Shown here: positions 7,323 to 12,682 of the stretch, piece after piece | Layout of the letters: each line of letters opens with the position of its first letter | How positions within the stretch are numbered: position 1 is the first letter of the stretch | NCBI GenBank assembly: GCA_031283145.1 | Contig: JAITCJ010000020.1 | Location: 1 to 14,213, forward strand | DNA: 14,213 bases | Direction of reading: 5' to 3' | From: Holophagales bacterium | GTDB lineage: Bacteria; Acidobacteriota; Holophagae; Holophagales; Holophagaceae | Translations under genes and position numbers: made by a program | The notes under the pieces: model-generated | Databases searched by the model: none | Told to the model about the DNA's origin: nothing | The model's input: the letters and a program-made list of their open reading frames with translations, nothing else

Positions 7323-7622
7323 TATAGCCAATCAACTTTAAAACGGTCCTTTTATTCAAGTAGAAGGCACTTCGTTTCAAGGCTGCGCCTTCGTTACGTG
7401 AGCCGCCGACAGGAATGGAGGCAAATCGCCGTTGGTACTGGCGCTGCGGGGCAGCGACAGTGACTTTACGGCGATTGACTCCATTAAAAGGCAAATCGCC
7501 GTTGGCACTGGCGTTGCGAGGCAACAACAGTGACTTTACGGCGCTTGACTCTATTAAAAGCGGAACGGTAGCGCAGACGAAAGCCAAAGGGCAACGTACC
7601 GTTTTAAAGTTGTTTCACTATA
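7323..7622 (+). repeat. Foldback element with internal 70-bp tandem duplication, copy A (300 bp)
   Basis: Terminal inverted repeats run from TATAGCC and CAACTTTAAAACGGT at the left to ACCGTTTTAAAGTTG and CACTATA at the right. The interior carries two tandem 70-bp units, 7421-7490 and 7491-7560, with 7 mismatches between them. Each unit is a nested hairpin: outer AATCGCCGT with ACGGCGATT (7424-7432/7468-7476 in unit 1), middle ACTG with CAGT, inner CGCTGC with GCAGCG around GGG. In unit 2 the inner stem is GTTGC/GCAAC, a compensatory C:G to T:A change. A second element of the same family, with one unit, is at 11483-11712. Open frames on both strands exist but follow the repeat structure and have no ribosome sites; I do not call them genes. 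Confidence 0.82.
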
Positions 7623-7690
7623 TCAAACATAATCCCGTTTAATTGCAATTCGGTATCTCAAGTTGAGAATGCTCATTTTCTGCATATTTC

Positions 7691-7795
7691 GGCATAGCAC
7701 TATCAACACTTCGTAGCTGAACAGCTATGCCGTAATTTGCTTACAGGAGTATCCCGCCCGCCGTTGCGCGGGCAATAAAAGCGAAAAATACTATA
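7691..7795 (+). repeat. TATAG-bounded structured repeat (family C, copy 2, ~105 bp)
   Basis: Head hairpin arms are GGCATAGC (7691-7698) and GCTATGCC (7724-7731), followed by GTAATTTGCTT, a G/C-rich CCCGCCCGCC...GCGGGC hairpin, then GCAATAAAAGCGAAAA and CTATA at 7791-7795. The order and wording match the inverted copy at 1276-1388 closely, including the last ~20 bases. The flanks 7623-7690 and 7796-7908 hold no gene; I see only a short CTCAAGTTGAG palindrome near 7658-7668. Confidence 0.65.
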
Positions 7796-7908
7796 AGAGA
7801 ATCATTGTAAGGTTGGTTGGCTATATTACAGTTTTGGATACTGCACTAGCCACAAATTATAAAAACACTTATAAAACAGCACCGATAATGCAGGAGTTAA
7901 AAACTTCT

Positions 7909-8085
7909 GTTCCCGCCGTGGTAAGGCGGGAAGCGGAGGATTAAACACCTGTGGTCGATAGGATGCAGATAATGTAATTGTTGGAAATAATAAGATATAT
8001 ATTGCGTTGGCCTGTTTAACGACACGGCGCCGCTCGCAAAAATGCTTTTGACATCTTTGACATTTTTGACATGGAGATTTTGAGG
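7909..8085 (+). repeat. 177-bp direct repeat, copy 2
   Basis: This is the second copy of 6896-7072, in the same orientation. Its opening hairpin is better formed (TTCCCGCC/GGCGGGAA, loop GTGGTAA) and the same 24 bases, 7909-7932, recur inverted at 8437-8460 in the leader of receptor 2. The three TTTGACAT 9-mers are at 8047-8073, and the last TTGACA sits 18 bases before TATATA, giving this copy a possible promoter towards receptor 2 that copy 1 lacks. Confidence 0.85.
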
Positions 8086-8095
8086 AGACTATATA
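8066..8095 (+). promoter_or_regulatory. Candidate sigma-70 promoter for receptor 2
   Basis: TTGACA at 8066-8071 matches the -35 consensus, and TATATA at 8090-8095 is a fair -10 after an 18-base spacer. The predicted transcript would have a leader of about 410 bases carrying the hairpin at 8432-8464. Two more TTGACA hexamers lie 9 and 18 bases upstream, so these may instead be binding sites for a regulator. A further TTGACA at 8376 has no good -10. The promoter is predicted by motif only. Apart from this and the hairpin I see nothing in 8096-8513. Confidence 0.4.
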
Positions 8096-8431
8096 ACAAT
8101 TTTATATAAAATGTGCCATTTCTATGGAAGTGAGGTCTGTTTGCATGACGGGAAGTACTTTTAAACTTCATTTGAATCAAAAAAGATTTATACAACATGG
8201 AGACTCCCCAAAAACTTTCACCTCAAAATCGCGTAGTGTGACTTTGATGTGGAATTGATATAGAAATCAACATTTAGGTAATTTGAAAAAAAGTTCCTGA
8301 TAAAAAAGTTGGAGATAATTCATTTTGTGTGTAAACTGGGTGTACCGGATTTGGCAAAATTCTGCATTTCGGCATTTGACACAGGCAACATTGGATGGAC
8401 TGTATGGCCTTTCATTCCGAACAATTTGGCA

Positions 8432-8464
8432 TTTGGTTCCCGCCTTACCACGGCGGGAACCAAA
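8432..8464 (+). promoter_or_regulatory. 13-bp perfect hairpin in the leader of receptor 2
   Basis: Arms 8432-8444 and 8452-8464 (TTTGGTTCCCGCC and its complement) pair perfectly around TTACCAC, 36 bases upstream of the ribosome site (8500-8505). No U-run follows on either strand, so it is not an intrinsic terminator. The inner 24 bases are an exact inverted copy of 7909-7932. It could be a REP-like element, an mRNA stabiliser, or a regulatory leader structure. Confidence 0.65.
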
Positions 8465-8513
8465 ACGGTATTGAGTTTAACCCACTTCAACCATATTTTG
8501 GAGGTAAAAAGCA

Positions 8514-11390
8514 ATGAGGGTAACACTGTTAAATTTTAGCCGCTTGGCGGCAATACTCGCGGTTGGCCACGGGGCTTTGGTGGCTCAGGGTGTGCAAACG
8601 GGCAACCTGGCGGGTAGAGTGACAAACCAGCAAGGCGCTCCTATCGTTGGCGCGGCAGTGCGCCTTGATACCGGACGCGGCGTCCGCACGTCCGTGACAA
8701 ATGAAAGAGGCGAGTGGCGCATTCCCCTGCTTTTGGTAGGTCCTTGCACACTGAATGTCACGGCCAACGGCTATATTGGTCAAAGAGCCAACGCGCAGAT
8801 AAACCTTGGACAAACCAATATCGTCAATTTTTCAATGAGAGAGACGACCGCGGCGTCCGCGACTGTTGAAATTACAGGCGCCGCTCAGGAAATCGATCCA
8901 ACCACGGTGACCGACGGGAAAAACATCACGGCGGCCGCTATTGACAACCTGCCCATCAACGCGAGGGGAGTCGCGTCTATCGCCAGTCTCGCGCCCGGTA
9001 TGGTCAGCAACTCTATACGCGGCGCGCAGAGTAATCACACACAATGGATGATCGACGGCGTTGACGGCATAGACCCCGTCACGGGCGGCGGCATCATGTA
9101 CCTCAACGAGGAAACCATTCAGGAAGTCCAGGTCGTCACAGGCGGCGCTACGGCGGATATGGGGCGTTTTACGGGCGGCATGGTCAATGTCGTCACCAAG
9201 TCGGGGACAAATAAATTTGACGGTACCATGCGTTTTGAAATAACAAATCCCGACTGGAACGCCATTGCTCCAATGGGTACCAAGGCTGAAAGCCAGCATT
9301 CCACGCTTCAGTTGTATCATGTTTCCGGACCTATCTGGAAAGACCACGTCTTTTTCTCCGTTGGCTACCGCGTTGTCACGCCGACCGTTAAAAATATCAG
9401 ATATACGAGCGCTCCTGAAGAACTCGGCGGAAATCAGCAGTACATTGCTTACAATACAGACGAACGCCAGGACATCAAGATTGATTGGCAGATAAACGAA
9501 TCGCACAGGCTTTTCGGTCTGTACAACAACACCAAGATGGACAGATTCGGCATAGATTATCCATATTCGTTCGGTTACGATAGCACCAGCCCGGCCACGC
9601 TGTCAGCCCAGCCCGACGAGTATGGCAATATCAGCTTTGGTTATGTCGGTACGCTCTCAAGCAATTTTGTGCTGAAAGCCAATTACGGCAAGAAAAATGA
9701 AAAGCTGGGAGGTCCAGGCGGGGGCGGCCAGGGCGGCCCCGACGTCCCCATGATGATTGACGCGACTACATACGCTATTTATGACAACGGCTTTTTTGGC
9801 TATGACTCAGACAGCCGGCCCGTTCAAAACGCCACACTGAGCGCCGATTGGTTCCTGGATTCCCCCTTTGGGCAGCACGAGTTAAAAATTGGCGTTGACT
9901 GGTTTCAATCCCAACGCAACGCGGCCAATGCCCAAACTCCCTCAGACTATATCATTAATTTCAGCGGATTTATAAACGATCCGGAGGAATATGGAACCAA
10001 CCTGGACAACAGATTGTTTGATGAAGATTCCAATCTGGAACATTGGAAAACGTTTGAGGGCGCAACAACCAAAAATACCATTTGGTCTTATTACGTAAAT
10101 GATAAAATCAAATTTAACAAGCATTTTTCGGCAAATGTGGGCGTCAGGCTTGACAAATTCGCTTCTGAAAATGACATTCAAGCAATGAACTTTGATATAA
10201 CGGCATTTTCACCCCGCTTGACCGGTATCTATGACCTGAACGGCGATGGCAGGTGGGTGTTTGAAGTGGGCTATAACCAGTACGCCGGCCAGATTATGCA
10301 GGGCGCTACGGATGGCGCCTCCGTCGTCGGCAACCCGGCGCTGTACCAGTACGATTACATAGGAGGTCCGGGTAATTTGCGCAGCAGTTATTCAGATACC
10401 CCCTCCTATGTCTATAATCCCGATCTTTACAGGCAATCAAATCTGATTGACGCGGACATGAAGCCGCCTACAATGACTGAAACATCTGTTTTGGCCAGGT
10501 TCAGCGATGGCAGGCGAGGCTTTTATTCATTGGCTTTCTCCCAGCGCAAGTGGAGGAATTTTGTGGCCTCCTATGCGAGCGAACAACCAAACCCCATTGA
10601 CGACGAGGATTATCTGCTCACTTTAATATCAAATGACCCGGCCCTGAAGCGCGACTATAAGGGCATTGAGTTCCAGTGGGAAAAGCAGTTCACGCCTGAA
10701 TTCAGTTTTGGCGGCAATGTCACGCTGAGCGAGACGAAGGGCAATTTTGAGGGCGGCCAGACCGGCTCGGATGGTCCGCTCCGCTTATATGGCCCGTTAG
10801 GCACTTATGAGCCTGTATTTGAGGACAATGCTCTGGCAGGCGCGTACCAGCCGACGGAAGAACAGCTAGCGCCATACGGGTATCTGAGTACCGACAGGCC
10901 GCTTATGGTCAAGACCTGGACCAACTATAACAAGTCCGTTTTCGGCAAGGGTAATTTGAACCTCGGCGTATATGCCAGCTATACCTCCGGCAACCCTTAT
11001 TCAAATAGCGCTCGCGCCAATTTGCGCGGTTACGTTGACGGAATTTACGGCCCTTACTACACCAGGTATTTCAGCCAGAGGGGCGCGTTCAGGTTCAACA
11101 GCTACTACAACGTGTCGCTGCAGGTCGGCTACGACCACACCTTTTGGAAAGGAGTCAAAGTATTTGGCCACGCCAATATTACAAACATCTTCAACCATCA
11201 AATCCAGGTTGACTGGAATACCACAGGCAACGCTTATTGGAACAGCGGCGCCACCACCGGCTATCAGCCGGATAACTTCAACAGGCCAACCGCCATATTC
11301 CTCCCAGGCGCCAACTATGGGAAACCCACCAGTGTCACTAACTACTTAAGCCCCAGGGGCATACTCCTCGTACTGGGTGTGCGTTACTGA
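8514..11390 (+). CDS. TonB-dependent receptor 2, Oar-like, with N-terminal carboxypeptidase-regulatory domain (958 aa)
   Basis: It shares the architecture of receptor 1: signal peptide 1-25 (LAVGHGALVAQ), carboxypeptidase-regulatory-like domain at about 30-108 (GRVTNQQGAPIVGAAVRL, TNERGEWRIPLL), ATVEITG (116-122), plug at about 125-237 (LAPGMVSNSIRGAQSNHTQWMIDGVDGID, IQEVQVVTGGATADMGRFTGGMVNVVTKSGTNKFDG, broken into sub-motifs) and a barrel ending GILLVLGVRY, with a terminal aromatic residue. ATG 8514-8516 is set by GGAGGT at 8500-8505 with 8-base spacing. A glycine-rich stretch (GGPGGGGQGGPD, about residue 398) probably lies in an extracellular loop. The gene is divergent from receptor 1 across the repeat-rich region and is followed by an intrinsic terminator, so it is a single-gene unit. 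Substrate unknown. Confidence 0.92.
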   Translation: MRVTLLNFSRLAAILAVGHGALVAQGVQTGNLAGRVTNQQGAPIVGAAVRLDTGRGVRTSVTNERGEWRIPLLLVGPCTLNVTANGYIGQRANAQINLGQTNIVNFSMRETTAASATVEITGAAQEIDPTTVTDGKNITAAAIDNLPINARGVASIASLAPGMVSNSIRGAQSNHTQWMIDGVDGIDPVTGGGIMYLNEETIQEVQVVTGGATADMGRFTGGMVNVVTKSGTNKFDGTMRFEITNPDWNAIAPMGTKAESQHSTLQLYHVSGPIWKDHVFFSVGYRVVTPTVKNIRYTSAPEELGGNQQYIAYNTDERQDIKIDWQINESHRLFGLYNNTKMDRFGIDYPYSFGYDSTSPATLSAQPDEYGNISFGYVGTLSSNFVLKANYGKKNEKLGGPGGGGQGGPDVPMMIDATTYAIYDNGFFGYDSDSRPVQNATLSADWFLDSPFGQHELKIGVDWFQSQRNAANAQTPSDYIINFSGFINDPEEYGTNLDNRLFDEDSNLEHWKTFEGATTKNTIWSYYVNDKIKFNKHFSANVGVRLDKFASENDIQAMNFDITAFSPRLTGIYDLNGDGRWVFEVGYNQYAGQIMQGATDGASVVGNPALYQYDYIGGPGNLRSSYSDTPSYVYNPDLYRQSNLIDADMKPPTMTETSVLARFSDGRRGFYSLAFSQRKWRNFVASYASEQPNPIDDEDYLLTLISNDPALKRDYKGIEFQWEKQFTPEFSFGGNVTLSETKGNFEGGQTGSDGPLRLYGPLGTYEPVFEDNALAGAYQPTEEQLAPYGYLSTDRPLMVKTWTNYNKSVFGKGNLNLGVYASYTSGNPYSNSARANLRGYVDGIYGPYYTRYFSQRGAFRFNSYYNVSLQVGYDHTFWKGVKVFGHANITNIFNHQIQVDWNTTGNAYWNSGATTGYQPDNFNRPTAIFLPGANYGKPTSVTNYLSPRGILLVLGVRY

Positions 11391-11417
11391 TATAGCAATA
11401 AAATTTGAACTGCTATA
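11391..11417. repeat. TATAGCA...TGCTATA hairpin after receptor 2
   Basis: TATAGCA starts directly after the stop codon and pairs with TGCTATA ending at 11417; the right arm is the full TTGAACTGCTATA end seen at 1376-1388. It appears to be a minimal or decayed member of the TATAG-ended repeats. It has no U-run and lies before the true terminator. Confidence 0.5.
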
Positions 11418-11437
11418 CCGAGACTCTTACAGCCGAC

Positions 11438-11478
11438 AGACCGGAAAAACAAGCACAGCCTATTTTTCCGGTCTTTTT
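11438..11478 (+). terminator. Intrinsic terminator of receptor 2
   Basis: A 12-bp perfect stem, 11438-11449 with 11463-11474 (AGACCGGAAAAA/TTTTTCCGGTCT), with a 13-base loop, is followed by a U-run through 11478. It lies 47 bases after the stop codon of receptor 2. The A-run on the other side makes it partly bidirectional, so it may also stop read-through coming from scpA. Confidence 0.9.
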
Positions 11479-11482
11479 GCTA

Positions 11483-11712
11483 TATAGCCATTCAACTTTA
11501 AAATCATCCTGTTTATCCAAGTGGGAGGCATTTCGTTTCAAGGCTGCGTTTTCGTCACATGAGCCGCCGACAGGAATGGAGGCAAATCGCCGTTGGCGTT
11601 GGCGCTGCGAGGCAGCACAGTGACTTTACGGCGATTGACTCCATTAAAAGCGGAACGGCGGCACAGACGAAAGGCACAGGGCAACGTACCGTTTTAAAGT
11701 TGTTTCACTATA
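11483..11712 (+). repeat. Foldback element, copy B (230 bp)
   Basis: This is the single-unit version of 7323-7622, in the same orientation. Nested pairing blocks are colinear: CAACTTTAAAA 11493-11503 with 11692-11702; TTTCGTC 11550-11556 with 11666-11672; GCCGCC 11563-11568 with 11657-11662; AATGGAG 11575-11581 with 11639-11645; AATCGCCGT 11585-11593 with 11628-11636; GCTGC 11604-11608 with 11612-11616 around loop GAG. Ends are TATAGCC and CACTATA, each next to TA. It starts 4 bases after the terminator U-run and ends 6 bases before the 91-bp palindrome. No coding capacity is supported. Confidence 0.85.
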
Positions 11713-11718
11713 TAGAAT

Positions 11719-11809
11719 AGACTTCTTTCGTAACCGCTTGAACAAGAAACTTTTTGCTTGTCTGTATATGTAATTTCAAGATGTCTTGTCAAGGTTACGA
11801 AAGAAGTCT
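11719..11809. repeat. 91-bp palindromic element, copy 2
   Basis: This is the exact reverse complement of 1391-1481: reading through both copies I find no mismatch over 91 bases. The terminal arms are 17 bp, AGACTTCTTTCGTAACC and its complement. TA precedes it on the left, but TG follows on the right. It ends 5 bases after the scpA stop codon, so scpA transcripts would end in this long hairpin. It lacks a clear U-run, so termination there is possible rather than shown. Confidence 0.88.
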
Positions 11810-11814
11810 GATGA

Positions 11815-12660
11815 TCAGGCCGCCTGAATGCGGATTTCGCCAAAAATTTCAGTTTGCACAAGCCTGGCGCGGCCATTTTTAACAAGCTCCAGCAGGGCTA
11901 AAAAAGTGAGGACAAGGTCCTCTCGGTTTTGAGATTTGGCCAGCAATTCAACAAATGGCAGCCATACGCCGCCTTGCAGCAAGTCAAGGACTTCAGCTAT
12001 ACGCTGTTCCAATGTCTTTTGAGGCGTAATGACTTCAACGGGCGGCGGGGGCAGCAAGCGCTTCAGCGTGTCCCTGTAGGCTCCCAGGAGGTCCATGAGA
12101 GTGGCCCTGATAGGCTCGTCCTCTGTCCTGGCATGGTCTTGAATATCCAAACCGCTGACAAAAACTACGTTCCGCCAATTGCTCTCCCTCTCGGAGAGTT
12201 CCTTTGCCGCTTCTTTTATGGCTTGATAATTCAACAGTCTCTGGACTAATTCTTCCCTGGGGTCCTCGGCTTCGCCCTCTTTTGGCGGGACGGGCAAGAG
12301 CATTCTGCTCTTTATCTGGATCAGTTGAGCGGCCATAGCGATAAATTCGGCGGCGATTTCCAGGTTGAGTTCTTCCATAAGCAGCAGATAGTCCATGTAC
12401 TGCTTTGTGACAGAAGCTATGGGCAAATCCAGAATGTCGAGCTTTTGATCGCGTATAAGGTGAAGCAATAAGTCCAGCGGACCTTCAAACAGCGGAAGAT
12501 CCAGGGCCATACCGATGAACTTGCTTTCAAACCCTCCGGGCGGCTCAAAAAGTCTGGAGGGAAGCAGCTCCGTTGCAACTGATCCGGCGGGAAGCGGCTC
12601 CGCCGCCATATTTTCGGCGGATGTTTCGCCATTTGAATCGGTCCGCGTTAAATTTTCCAT
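11815..12660 (-). CDS. scpA: Segregation and condensation protein A (ScpA kleisin)
   Basis: ScpA is the kleisin subunit that bridges the SMC dimer and, with ScpB, forms the condensin that organises and segregates the chromosome. The hallmark FEGPLDLLLHLI is at residues 58-69, followed by IRDQKLDILDLPIASVTKQYMDYL and AAEFIAMAAQLIQIKSRMLLP. The C-terminal winged-helix region (FLALLELVKNGRARLVQTEIFGEIRI) is intact. At 281 aa it carries about 45 extra N-terminal residues, acidic and proline-rich; the motif usually lies near residue 10. ATG 12658-12660 lacks a Shine-Dalgarno sequence, and the ATG at 12508-12510 would give a normal-length 231-aa protein, so the start is uncertain. It begins 22 bases after the chemotaxis receptor gene's stop codon. 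scpB, its usual neighbour, is not next to it: the repeats begin 5 bases after the stop. Confidence 0.92.
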   Translation of the reverse strand: MENLTRTDSNGETSAENMAAEPLPAGSVATELLPSRLFEPPGGFESKFIGMALDLPLFEGPLDLLLHLIRDQKLDILDLPIASVTKQYMDYLLLMEELNLEIAAEFIAMAAQLIQIKSRMLLPVPPKEGEAEDPREELVQRLLNYQAIKEAAKELSERESNWRNVVFVSGLDIQDHARTEDEPIRATLMDLLGAYRDTLKRLLPPPPVEVITPQKTLEQRIAEVLDLLQGGVWLPFVELLAKSQNREDLVLTFLALLELVKNGRARLVQTEIFGEIRIQAA

Positions 12661-12666
12661 CAGGAT

Positions 12667-12672
12667 ATTATA
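12667..12672 (-). promoter_or_regulatory. TATAAT box immediately upstream of scpA
   Basis: A perfect minus-strand TATAAT lies 6 bases before the annotated scpA ATG. If used, transcription would start at or next to the ATG, giving a leaderless mRNA, or a normal leader for the internal ATG at 12510. No good -35 hexamer is found 16-19 bases farther upstream, so a chance match is possible. Confidence 0.3.
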
Positions 12673-12682
12673 ACGCCGCTTT

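Noticed and set aside
7303..7642. Open frames on both strands across the foldback element (94 aa minus, 75 aa plus)
   Set aside because: They are created by G/C-rich repeat units, overlap each other, lack ribosome sites, and are broken in the second copy by the single 69-base unit.
8016..8198. 60-aa minus-strand frame containing MSKMSKMSK
   Set aside because: The repeated peptide is just the 9-bp DNA array translated; there is no ribosome site and the same array is out of this context in the other copy.
6896..8464. CRISPR-like array in the repeat-rich gap
   Set aside because: The repeats differ in length and type, spacers are not of uniform size, and no cas gene is present.
8432..8464. Intrinsic terminator upstream of receptor 2
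   Set aside because: The stem is strong but no U-run follows on either strand.
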